Below, one piece after another: positions 1-10,568 of a DNA stretch of 64,000 bases. This DNA comes from Varroa destructor (Eukaryota; Arthropoda; Arachnida; Mesostigmata; Varroidae). Under the pieces are notes generated by a model, which was not told where the DNA came from, made no database searches, and saw only the letters and a list, made by a program, of their open reading frames with translations. Position 1 is the stretch's first letter. Each line of letters opens with the position of its first letter. The stretch lies in assembly GCF_002443255.2 (NCBI RefSeq), contig NW_019211454.1:65402179-65466178 (forward strand), in the 5' to 3' direction. Both the position numbers and the translations under genes were made by a program.

Positions 1-681
1 ATCTAATAAACTAGAACGTGCTGACTTTTCACAAGATTTTGAAGCACTCGATTCCGAGCTACTCAACAAACCTACACAGAAAAGAAGCAGTTTGCTCGAC
101 CGGTACTGTGGTTAGATCAGACTGCCGTGAGTTTTTAATTCCAATACACGTTATTTCCGTTTTGCTTTCTTGAGTGAGGTTTCCATAGGCCGAGTTTGGG
201 ATTGCAAATAAACTTGTTAATAACGGACTGTATACGTATAAATCTATAAATGTAAGCTCAAGTATAGCATATACGTGTAAAAGAAATCAGCTCTAAATTT
301 GTGTTTCAGCGCCGCCTCATTCGAAAATGTACTCAGACCTGTTGAAACCATTTGTGAGTGCTAGTTCACATCTGTGTAGGCAAAAGCTATCGTTAGATTC
401 AGTCGATGACTACATTAACCCTTTAGCATACTTAAACCTCCTTTGTATAAAAGCTTTATAATACTACCATAATATTCGCATTCTTCTTATCTTACCATTG
501 TGGCTCATACAGCATCTGTAATTAGATGACTAACCGCCGCTGCGTCTAGTGCACAGTAAGCGATAGAAGGACATAATTAGATATCACTAACCAGCCTCCG
601 TATGTTTTTTGTCTTTTTGACGATTTTCAGTCTTCACTCTCCACGCAATTCTTCCTACAGCTATTCTTCTCCAACTGCACT
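1..681 (+). CDS. Possible 3' exons of an unidentified upstream gene
   Basis: The window opens inside a reading frame (second base onward) that runs about 36 codons with an acidic and Leu-rich composition, including FEALDSELLNKPTQKRSSLL. It meets possible donors at 103 (GTACTG) or 111. An exon-like piece at 310-353 has a CAG acceptor and a strong GTGAGT donor. A pyrimidine-rich acceptor ends at 630. Joining 1-110, 310-353 and 631-681 keeps one frame open to a TAG; a second joining through the 103 donor is also open, so the frame is not settled. I recognise no domain. This could be the C-terminus of a neighbouring gene, or chance splice-like sequence inside a long first part of the Pins gene. 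Confidence 0.25.
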
Positions 682-810
682 TAGATACTATTAGCTTCTG
701 TTTCCTTTAGCAATTGAACATTTCTACCCGCTGTCACTACTATTTTGCACGACACCTGCCTCTGTCTGATCGCCTGTCTACTTTCGAAATCGACCAGTGC
801 TTCACGTACT

Positions 811-830
811 ACACACACACACACACACAC
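811..830. repeat. (AC)n microsatellite
   Basis: About ten AC units followed by a short AT run (831-842). Confidence 0.9.
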
Positions 831-1221
831 ATATATACATATATGAACAAGAGAAAGAAACGGGAGGAAAAATGAACAATGCAAAGGCGTGGAAGCCTAT
901 GGATGTGGATGATTATGGCTTGTTTCGAAACAGTTAGCTTAACATTTAAGAAAGCTTAACATCACCTTTAAGGTGCTGTTAACAAACAGCTTGAGAGTGA
1001 CTGGTCATATGATAGAACAGAAGTTATTTGTCCGCGACGAGCTTTCGTGGTAGCCTCGTAGTAATTGTTGGAATGTACGATGCATGTTTATAGCAACAGT
1101 TGGCCGGCAGCACTACGCAGAGAAGGCTGTAATAGTACTAGTATTCATTAGATTAAAATTTAAACTTCCTATCGTAAATGAGCTTGTGACTGAGACACGG
1201 CACGAGCAGAGGGTTATTTAG

Positions 1222-1446
1222 CAACAAACATTGTTTTCGGGCAGAGAGGAGGCATTTCAGAATTTGTTGGATTTGGGTGAAACAGAAGATCTATTATGCA
1301 TCATCAATAGTCATTATACTTCCTTGAAAGGCACCTACGCACCAGTTCGGATATTATGTTCAGTGCTTGCCACTAATTCTGCTGAGAGCATAATTCTGTG
1401 TGCGGACGATCTGTCAGCGTTAATTTCTAAGCTCGGGTTATCTTAA
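1222..1446 (+). CDS. Unrecognised exon-like open frame before Pins
   Basis: After a TTATTTAG acceptor-like site the frame stays open for 74 codons to a TAA at 1444-1446. The product is Leu-, Glu- and Asp-rich, with the look of a helical protein (EEAFQNLLDLGETEDLLCII; the C-terminal end is ADDLSALISKLGLS). No upstream Met fits, so it would be a terminal exon. It is not a TPR segment and does not match the missing N-terminus of Pins. It might belong to the same gene as the pieces at 1-681, but the phase does not join directly to 310-353, so an exon would be missing. The family is unknown. Confidence 0.25.
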   Translation, partial: QQTLFSGREEAFQNLLDLGETEDLLCIINSHYTSLKGTYAPVRILCSVLATNSAESIILCADDLSALISKLGLS

Positions 1447-1830
1447 TTAGATTATAAAAGAGTACATTATTTGACATTTATTGCATTGAAAACATTTGAA
1501 TCAGGTTGTTCGGTCGATGGACTACGGCTTATGATGGAGAATGTTTGTTAGGGCTGTTAGGGTACACTGCGATGGTGTTCAAAACGAAAAAGGAGGTGAA
1601 TTAACTATAGAAATGCAAAGAAACGTTTCGTTCTAGTGTCGCAAGAACTAAAACGAGTTATAACAAAAAAAAAACGCAATTTTATTCATCGACATATAAT
1701 TAAGGGAGGTGATGTCTGTTCTTTTATTTCTTTTTTTCATATTTTTAAGTTAAGTTTGCATTAAGATTGCAGTTTAGTCTCCTTTAGGTGCTGACTATAA
1801 TTCGTGTGTGTTTTTTCCATAATTTTACAG

Positions 1831-4661
1831 ATTGGCGAAGGTCGGGCGTACTATAACCTCGGCAACGTGTTCCATTCGAAAGCGAAACAGTTAGCGCGGG
1901 GAACGCGACTCGAACCGGGTGATTACCCGGTAGAGGTCCGCGTCTTACTGCATAAGGCTGTCGAGTGCTATGAGTCAGTACTACGAACCAAATTCGATTC
2001 AATACGCAAATGGGATTCTATATTGACAGTTTAATCTTAAACAGTTCTTAATATTCGAACTAAATGAACAAATGACAAACTATGTTTTTCAAATCGGACA
2101 ACGGCTTGTATTTTGTTGTCATGGTGGGACGAATGCCGACCAACAAGATGATATCTGCTAAACATAGTATGTCTTCTAGGAATATAGTTTTCTCAGTAAC
2201 TAAAAAAGTAATAAAAATTAACTAATATCTTTTTTGTGGTTGCAGAAAAAATCTCGATCTTATGGTCAAACTCTCCGATCGTGTAGCGCAGGTAAGTTCC
2301 TTAACGATGGTGCTTGTAACAGCATTAATACGATATAATATGATACTTTATTGTGCCGCTAGCCAGTAAGGCGTAAATAAAGTGAGCAAAAAAGCAAAGC
2401 TGCAGGTATATAAATTAATTCATGTTAATCTTTAATTTAGTAATCAAAATCTTGATTATTTATGTATTTAATTAAACTTTATTACACCATTGAGCACTGG
2501 TATATTTAATTACAAAACCATCCTCATTAAGGAACATTAAACACAAGAATATCATTACCTTCAGTCACATGGCATTGAAGATTATTCTAAGGTGAAGTGA
2601 TATGTCATCAAAAGATTAGGCCAAATATAGGTGGTCTTGCATGCGGCTTAGTCTCTCGATAACCTAAAAATGCGGTAACCCTTTCCCATTTATTTCTGCT
2701 ACAGGGTCGCGCATATGGAAATCTCGGCAATACACATTATCTGCTGGGCAACTTCCGTAGAGCAATCACTTTTCACGAACAAAGGTTGGACAAGATTTAT
2801 AATAGATTGAGTTCGTTCATTTTTTAGGGGTTTTTAATTACATGCATTAAATACATTCATTGCTCAATCTTCGCATGTTGTGTAGACGATTTTACCATAA
2901 AGCTTTTGGATCATTTTTAACCGTTTCCTGCCTTAGGTTCACTATGGCTAAGATAGGAAAAAGCTAACTTTTTTCATCTAAAAAAAGAAATTATTTAATT
3001 AAAAGAAGCTAATTAGTTTTTTTTTTCGTGATCGACGTAGTAAATGAGCAAAATTCATCTTAGGGTTCAAAATAAAAATTAAGAAAATATATATAAATGG
3101 AGATCGAAAAAAATATTTTACTCATTTATGCAAGAAGCGCTAAACCTGCTTATGTTACTGTTTCCTCGAGATATTTTATCAGTTATCGAAGGTATAAAAA
3201 AACTATTCAGAAGATATAAGTCAAAATCGATGAAAAACTGATTTAAAATATTAAAAATAAAACTGATAAAAATATCTCTTTTCCGGAACCTTTCATCTTT
3301 TGTAAATATATGCCTTTCTCATTCTGTAACATACTATTAAGACTCTGATTTTATATTTGCTCAATTGCAGACTTAAGTTTGCTACAGAGTTTCGTGACCG
3401 GGCCGCAGAAAGGCGAGCGTATTCGAATCTTGGCAACTGCCACGTATTCTTGGGTGAATTTGCCCGCGCAGCTGAATGCTACCGAAGGTTTATTTCCGCC
3501 CACATATGATCAAACTTTATTTTTCTTATAATTTAAGTTAACCAGCTAGCCAGATGGTTATACGCTCCTCTAGAAGGCTTAATAAGAAGCTATAGCGCAA
3601 CAATAAGCTAATAGATAGTAAGCAATATCTAATTAAAAAAGCACGATATATATATATGAGCATTGTATGAGCAGAAATAATCAAGCTGTTATCAGGTGTA
3701 TTGTGTGCTTTGCTAAAGCGGTTTATCTGTTTGTGCGTTTAGAACCAGGAAACTTGCTCAGCAACTGAATGACCGAGCGGTTGAAGCTCAGGCATGCTAT
3801 TCTCTAGGTGAGTGTTTGATTTCTGGATACAGTTTCGGTTGAAGACTTGCTTCATATCTATTGATAAGCAGTGTATGTTGAATTTAATTGTAATCTGGTC
3901 TGCCTGCTTAAGGAAATATCTATACTCTTATTGGAGACCTCGAGAATGCGCTTGGTTTTCACTTGGAACATTTAGAAATTGCTAAAGAACTTCAAGATCG
4001 TGTCGGCGAAGGTCGAGCTTATCAATCGCTCGCACACTGTCATCAGGTAATGTGTATTCAAAAAAACAATTACATTCTTACAAAATTTCTGTTTGGCTGT
4101 TGGATTCACGTAGCTTTTAAACTGCTACTAAAATATTGACATGAAATTATCAGGAAAAAATAATTGTGCATTGATTATAATGCAATAAAATAACAGCACA
4201 GAAGCCAACATGTAAGTCACGATAACTTAAAAACTAGAGGGTTTAGTGGTGCCGTCAGAATTCTATGTGACTAGCCAAAACATGAAATATTACTCCGGAG
4301 ACGCATTGTATTTCATCTTTCAGGGCCTGGGAAGCCTCGAAAAAGCGGCTGAGCTGGCTTCGCTTCATCTCCAATTGGCACAAGAGGTAAATTACAACAG
4401 CAACATAATATTCGTTAGAAAATGCTGCTTACTATTGTTGTAGCCACTTGTGCTGAAAATATGCTGAATAAATAATAACAGAAAAATGATGTACCGCTAT
4501 CAAATAACTATCACAACAAACTCATAGGAATAATACTCGCTATTTAAATGTTATGATTTCTTACTTAGACGGGAGACACTGAAAGTGAGGTTGTAGCTCG
4601 GCAAACCCTAGAAGAATTGTCAGCCCAATTAGGAACGCCCATCAGACAACCCCCGCATAAG
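1831..4661 (+). other. pins: TPR repeat region of Pins (eight exons)
   Basis: These exons encode consecutive LGN-type TPR units, each with the (G/A)-R-A-Y-x-N/S-LGN signature: GRAYGNLGNTHYLLGNFRRA in 2705-2784, AYSNLGNCHVFLGEFARAAE in 3371-3487, ACYSLGNIYTLIGDLENAL across 3743-4046, then GRAYQSLAHCHQ continuing into GLGSLEKAAELASLHLQLAQ (4324-4386). In the family this superhelix binds Insc and NuMA/Mud peptides. Compared with LGN, the segment after the first visible TPR carries an insertion (QLARGTRLEPGDYPVEVRVL), as in Drosophila Pins, which also has extra sequence here. The exon at 1831-1973 uses a GTCAGT donor inside GAGTCAGTA, chosen because only this site keeps phase with 2246. The last repeat is followed by the linker VRRRSMEDMSLVSMTPE (4791 on), typical of the end of LGN's TPR domain. 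Confidence 0.9.
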
Positions 4662-7600
4662 GTACAACAGATTGTAGCATCTTTATTTACTCATCATTCT
4701 TTTGATAGTACTATTTATCGAGCAAAATGCGCAGTGCAACAATATGTTTCAACTTGGTATAGCCGCTACCATAATTTCATTTCGCTTCAGGTTCGACGTC
4801 GAAGTATGGAAGATATGTCTCTGGTGAGCATGACTCCAGAAAGCCGACAGGCAACAGGAAGCGCGACTGATAACGAGAATGAAAAAGATGGATCGACTTC
4901 AACGAATGCTGAAGTAACTAAATAATTACGTTATAGTTCCGTTTGCCTGTGCAAAACAAATTTCTCATTTATGACCAGCATGCAGACCGTATTGCTCAAA
5001 GTGCCTAAAACATTTCTCTAATATTTCTAATAACGAATATTTTAAACATTCTGGGCACAGCGTTTAGAATCTGTTGACAGCCGAAGACATGTTAAGACAA
5101 AGATTCATGTGGGTGTGCTACCAGCATTTAGTAAACCATTACGAAGAAATCGTTTTTAGAACAGAAGTCCGCATCTAATAAGGGATACATTGGGTTCATT
5201 TAAGGATGATAAGGCTGAAGCGATGGAGACATCATGTCAGGCCATAGATGGTGAAAAGAATTCTTTTTTGGATATGCTCACTGAATTGCAAGGAGATCGC
5301 ATGGACGACCAGAGGTGTCAGGTCGTCACTCAAGGTACGCATAAGATAGTTCTTTACTCTCGTAAAACGCATGATTTTCTTCTAGGCATGTTAGCCTTGA
5401 CTAGTGTTGGGCGTTTGAATAAAAAACAACACTCGAAGAACTATTCTTTAAGTGGATTGTATTTGACATTTGAAGAAGCGCATAGAAGTCGTAATACAAC
5501 TGCCTGTTTTTTCACGCTATAATGCATCGGGTTCTGCGGCGCCAGCATCAAGCAGCAGTGCATCAGTGAAGAGGTTCAATTTACGTACACGCTCAGTATC
5601 AGTTGATACGCATCATAGAGACGTCCTCCACCATGTCAGTTCGACCCGCACAACGAATTCGACCGTGACAGCTTCCCAAACCACAGCAGGTAATAAAGTA
5701 ACATAATTCTGGTTCGTACAATTTCAAGGTACCAATGGTCTTTGTCACAAATTGTTATCAGCAAGTATAAACTAGGATTTATCGATATTCAGTTTGTCAA
5801 AAAATGTACATAGCTGGTTGTTAGGAGACGTGCAATAAACAAACCTGGAAGATGCGCGGGAGCTAATTTGTGTAGCACACATTCCATCTTATTTAGGTGG
5901 ATCTGGTGGGCAGAGAGTAACAGGCTCCAGGACAAGGGGATCCATTAGCGGAGTGTCTGGCGCTACCGGAGAGGTGGGTGCTTGCTTGTGGGTTATATGG
6001 AATCAGGTAGTATGCGCTGCTCAGCGTTACCACTAGTTTACAATGGTTGAACAAAAACGTATTATTAAATAAAGTTGTTTGTTTTTGCGGATAGGTCCGT
6101 GAGGAACTGTTAGACCTCATCGAAGGTCTACAGTCGCGACGGATGAACGAACAGCGCACAAGTCTTCCACAACTTCCAGGTCTAATAGGTTCTGGAGGTG
6201 CTGCTGAGGTATCAAATAGTGGCCGTGGGACGGGCCTTGGGAGACGAGCTGTAGGCGATAATGGTCATTTACAGAGCAACATTAACAACAATAATTCTCA
6301 GGTGAATAGCGGCCTTATCTAAGTTGGTCTAAAATCCCGTCTTCTTTTAAAAAGAATAAGTACAATGTTTTCTTCATTAGTTATTCGGCATTTTTATGCG
6401 TATTCAAACTAGATTGAAGTTCATTGGAGAAAATTATTTGGTGAAAGAGACAATCGAAAAATGCAGAGAAAGCTCACCTTGTCGAACTCAAGCCTTTAAT
6501 CTTTTTAGTACTTTTTCACGCATCTAGTAACCATGTGTTTACAGGTTGTACCGAATCGTATGCAGCTTTCTGGCGAGGACTTTTTTGAGATGCTAGCGCG
6601 ATGTCAGGTAAATTAATCTCTCTAATGCTATCAGTGCTGTATTGGTCTAGACATTATACGTTACGTATATTAACATGTCGTCATAATTATCAATATTATT
6701 ATTGAGTCGTAGTACTAACTGTTCAATCTCCTGTTTGATCGCGATTACCTATTCTTGCTTCGATTCGGTAAATTGGGGTCACTGTGTAGAGCTCGCGTCT
6801 GGAGGAGCAGCGCAGTCGAATGCCTCAACAGGCTGACACGCTGTCGCTCGGGTCAGCGGACTCAGGCGCCCATCTCGCGCCCAGCAATGCTGGACAACAG
6901 CAGAACGCTGGCAATGCAGCAGGTAAAACGTGCAAACCCTCCTGTCCTATAATGCCGTTACGATTAGCAGCTGCTAAATTCAAACGTCAAATTCGTAGTC
7001 AAAATTACCTCCTTTATTTATTATAGCACCTGTACTTAAATTAGTTCTACGACTTTTCAAGTCTGTTTTTCGCATGTATTTATGTAACTTAAGCCAAATT
7101 TTAATATAGATGATTCAACAATTCTTGCAACTAGGCACTTCATCAGGCACGACACATAGGACGTCCGCGCCTACCGTACCGGATGAAGATTTTTTTAGCC
7201 TTATATTGAAGGTACAGGGAGACCGTATTGAAGATCAAAGAACGGCTTTCAAGCCTATTCAAGTAAGTAGTGTGTAAGCCCAAGTGCTCAGTGGTGGCCA
7301 CCGGTGGTTTTGTAATATATTTCTTCTTTTTCAATTATTCCTATAACTCGCAATTATTCTAATCTTCTGAGCGGAAACTACTTCTAGAACATACACACCG
7401 TGATACATATGATTTTGCTTTTAAATAAAAACTAAGTGCATCTAAGAAGCATTTATATTCATGTTTTTGCTGACCGCACTAACAGGAGAACCTAGAGGCA
7501 CATGGGGCTTCCGACAGTGGCAGAGCTAGTAGTGGCAAGGGTTCAGGATCGGGATCTGGTGGCACCGGTTCGCAGAGATCCTCGACGAGGAGCAACCGCG

Positions 7601-8025
7601 AAAATGCAGGTGGACTGCGAGGGAGCCTCAAGCAAGCCCTTAAAGGTAGAACATCGAACAGTAACAGCATTGAACACGCTAGCTCGACTGAGGGCGCTGG
7701 CAATGCCGAAACGCAAGATCACAGACGACGCGGAGCCGAACGCTCCGTTAAAAATACCAATCGTATCACAACAACAACTACTCGCACTATAACACCTGTA
7801 ACAAAATCTAATAACAACATCGGTACCGCAAAAAGCAAAGAGCAGAGATTTAATAATGACTGCGCCGACGTTAACAATGTACAGCAGACTAGTTCAGCCG
7901 GTAACAGTCGAAACAATGAAATAGCAGCAATTCATGGAGGCGGAGGCAAGGGGAAGGACGCTTCACAGAATGGTCCAGACGGGGGCAATCGTACAAGAGA
8001 CGTTCGGGTACACCCTGAACAGTAG
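1831..8025 (+). CDS. pins: Pins/LGN/AGS3-type TPR-GoLoco protein (5' end missing)
   Basis: Orthologue of Drosophila Pins (Rapsynoid) and vertebrate GPSM2/LGN. The family links cortical Galpha(i)-GDP to Insc or Mud/NuMA to orient mitotic spindles. Exons read by frame and splice sites: 1831-1973, 2246-2291, 2705-2784, 3371-3487, 3743-3807, 3913-4046, 4324-4386, 4569-4661, 4791-4913, 5160-5334, about 5546-5689, 5897-5973, 6095-6301, 6545-6607, 6790-6922, 7135-7262 and 7486-8025. Their lengths add to exactly 777 codons including the stop, with every phase matching, which supports the model. The least certain border is the acceptor near 5546 (5486 also fits). The protein enters in TPR 3 (IGEGRAYYNLGNVFHSKAK), so the start codon and about the first two TPRs lie elsewhere. 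An AATAAA at 8123-8128 suits this 3' end. A donor at 7646 allows another C-terminus. Confidence 0.92.
4662..4790 (+). other. Short intron after the TPR region
   Basis: The intron runs from GTACAA at 4662 to the CAG at 4788-4790. The open frame passes straight through it, so an unspliced reading looks like one 102-codon ORF. The family-typical join PPHK|VRRRSMED argues for splicing. A second donor, GTGAGC, sits inside the next exon at 4824, in the same phase as the one used at 4914. Skipping 4824-4913 would remove 30 residues without a frameshift, so an alternative form is possible. Confidence 0.6.
5160..7262 (+). other. pins: Four GoLoco motifs of Pins
   Basis: GoLoco motifs bind GDP-bound Galpha(i/o) and block nucleotide release; the closing (D/E)-Q-R supplies the arginine that reaches the nucleotide. 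Motif 1 is about 5262-5318 (SFLDMLTELQGDRMDDQRC). Motif 2 is about 6095-6160 (LLDLIEGLQSRRMNEQR). Motif 3 is split by an intron: 6572-6607 (EDFFEMLARCQ) and 6790-6822 (SSRLEEQRSRM). Motif 4 is about 7180-7245 (EDFFSLILKVQGDRIEDQR). All four keep the Gln-Arg pair. Four motifs match mammalian LGN/AGS3, whereas Drosophila Pins has three. The spacers (5546-5973 and 6190-6301) are Ser/Gly/Asn-rich and look disordered. Confidence 0.9.
7486..8025 (+). other. pins: Long read-through last exon of Pins (isoform A tail)
   Basis: The exon opens after AACAG at 7481-7485 in phase 0 and runs 179 codons to a TAG at 8023-8025. The tail is low complexity: Ser/Gly (GRASSGKGSGSGSGGTGSQR), then Asn/Thr-rich. It holds no domain I recognise and goes well past the last GoLoco motif, where vertebrate LGN ends soon after. 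AATAAA lies 98 bases after the stop. An internal donor (AAAG|GTAGAA, cut after 7645) leads in the correct phase to the exon at 10246. Confidence 0.65.
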
Positions 8026-9253
8026 TAGTATAAATAGTTATAACTACAGAAACTATACATAGAAACATAGCTACAGTAGTAATAATAATAATATTCATAT
8101 TGGTAATTGCATTCAAGAAGAAAATAAATAGAAATAGGTAATGATACCATTACTAATAATAACTCTAACAAGTAGATACAATATAGACAAATAGCGGCAG
8201 CAACAACTATATTACACGCTTTATGGATATAAAATACAAATATTAATGCGTTGTATAGATAGAGTAATGAAAAATGTAAATAACAATTCGAAGAGATTCG
8301 AGGTAACCTCCATGTGATTTCCGTCGTTCAGATGATTATCTTTGCTTGAACATGGCGTCAAGAGAAAGAAACTCGAGACCAGGCTAGTTGGTACAATCAT
8401 CTGGCGAACGAATTACGCAGTCGCGACGCGATTTGTCTTAGACATTTCGTTATGACGTAAACTTTGACTAATTATTATTGGAGTAATACCAGCAACAAGG
8501 GGTGACTAAAGACGCACGAACTGCACCAGAAACGTGGCTATACTTTGATAGGTTAAAGCGTGCAATAGTGGCGGAACAGGTTTACCAATAGTTCTGTTGG
8601 ATCAACGTCGACGTAGTAGTGACACAAATAATGTAAAGTGATCGTGAAACGGGGTGCAGAGTTGTTGAGCTTTCTATGGCGTTATCTTAGATCATTGAAG
8701 TATTACGAAATCGTTGGCATACATGTAAAGGCAGCAATAGTCCTAGCCTTTTGTTCACGATCACAGTAGCTCTCTCTGAGCTCTCCCGGGCGCGATGTAT
8801 TGCAGCTACTGTTTATGAAGGCCCATCGATTTCTATAGGCTGGCTACTTTTTTTTTGTTGGTGGAACAACTTTCGTGGTTCCGAGGTCTACCGTAGTCGT
8901 TTGCCAAAACTGCTTACCTCATAGATGAACTATAGCCAGAGGCATGTTAATAGTCATCATTATTATCGCTGTGGATTATGATTATTAGTATTGCTATCTA
9001 CCGTTCTTGTTATTAAATAATTGTCGGTATTAGTTAATGGTTGCCGTGACAGCAAACTCTAAGTTTGTCTAGGACTCTAGAAACATATAAGTGCAGTATG
9101 CACGACTTAGAACGAGGAAATTATAGCAGAGACTACCTATAGTATGTTCTCTTTATTCAAAGAGGACATAATCTCCTACTGTCTAAAGGCAATTTTAACA
9201 TTATCAACGACTACTTAGGAACGGCATCTGTTATGCCGACAGTATTACATGTG

Positions 9254-9287
<34 letters not shown>

Positions 9288-10245
9288 TGAATTCGTACGT
9301 GCGCTTAGCCTCGTTATAGTGTCTCGTAACTAAGTAGAACAAATCAAACAAAAAACCACTGATAAGAGTAACGATTTCAGCACATAAATTGCTGATGAGA
9401 TCGTGACTTAAGATGATGGCATGACATTAGTTCCGCTCACTTGATTCTATGAGGTTTGCAATTAAACCTTTTTCTAGAGCGTTTGATACGCGGTCATGTC
9501 ACGACAACAGCGATTGAGCAATTTTGTTTTAACTAGTATCATTATAGGCTTTAGATGAGAATGAACACAAAATGATGAAAGCGTGACTAAGTCAAGTAGT
9601 GATGTCACAGATAGTACGAACGTAGTATTGTCATATGCACATGTGCAATGAATCGAGAGGAAAATTGCCGCTCTTGCAATTGAAATTCTATGATTTATCT
9701 TGCCATTGTATAACGAATCAATGGGAACGATAGGCGAAGAAGGCAATGTTTATTGAATCATCACGCTTTATCCTATATTTTTTATATCCTCTGTTGGTCG
9801 AGGTTTGCATATAATATTTCGCAACTTTTTAGAAATGCAAGCCATTCTGATAATAGAAATATCTGCAATATGTGGATATTTAAACATTTGAAAATTAGAA
9901 GGCACATTAAGCCCTTTGTTATGCACGCAATATGGACAAGCTCTATTTTTTTTATGCAGCCGACCGTAATATCAATACTGGTACAGCGATTCCCTACTCG
10001 AGTGGATCGGCCCATTCGCCAATTTCGAGACCCAATTATTTTTTGTTTTATTTGAAAGATGCTATTGGTAGAGTCATTTATTACAGGAAGCGCTCCCCTT
10101 CACCCGAGCTAGTTGACGTTTTGGTAGCTCATTTGCCTGCTTGTTATTTCGTTAGTGGTCAATTCTTTATTCTCTTTTGTGCCCCTGTTATGTTGCATTG
10201 TCTTTCATAGCTAGCCTTTTTGTCATGTTTGCGATGTTTTTGCAG
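8026..10245 (+). other. 3' UTR of short Pins form / long intron of the alternative form
   Basis: No convincing coding sequence. It holds an AATAAA at 8123-8128, AT-rich stretches with AAT/AAC triplets just after the stop, a (TA)n tract at 9255-9284, and a pyrimidine-rich run before TTTTTGCAG at 10236-10245, which makes a good splice acceptor. Open frames around 9474-10210 overlap on both strands, lack coding composition and are taken as chance. Confidence 0.5.
9255..9284. repeat. (TA)n microsatellite
   Basis: About fifteen TA units in the long intron or 3' flank of Pins. Confidence 0.93.
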
Positions 10246-10568
10246 CTGTAGCTCGTAATGCCCGCCCATCTGTCAAGCTTAACTCTTCGGCTCGTAAACC
10301 ACTGCATTCTTTCCACCATCAACTCCAGCAGCAACAGTCAATGGGTTCATCAAAGCGTAAAGGGCTGGCTTCACTTTCTAATTCCCAAAGCTCTCTTAGT
10401 TCCCGTACATCGCGAAGCTCGCGTTTAACCTGTCAGTCTTCATCAATGACAACTATGACCACGTCGACATCCGCTTCATCCGCGACATCGGGCGTATCCC
10501 TAAGGTCGTCAAGTAATGCTGCGGCATCATCTTCCGGCGCAAACCTTGTTCCCCCAGCCAAAAACTAA
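10246..10568 (+). CDS. pins: Alternative terminal exon of Pins (isoform B tail)
   Basis: A strong acceptor (TTTTTGCAG, ending at 10245) opens a frame that runs 107 codons to TAA at 10566-10568. It is entered in phase 1, exactly the phase left by the GTAGAA donor after 7645; the join gives LKQALKAVARNARPSVK. With it, the visible message is 758 codons including the stop, again a whole number. The tail is basic, then very Ser/Thr-rich (SLSSRTSRSSRLTCQSSS) and ends NLVPPAKN. A separate gene is less likely because no start codon context precedes it. Poly(A) signals are at 11284-11289 and 11366-11371. Confidence 0.6.

Noticed and set aside
5893..6159. 88-codon minus-strand frame
   Set aside because: It overlaps the second GoLoco exon of Pins and its border; the plus-strand reading has clear homology.
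7479..8171. Several minus-strand open frames over the end of Pins
   Set aside because: They are complements of the Ser/Gly/Asn-rich tail and of AAT-rich 3' UTR; no start context or motif.
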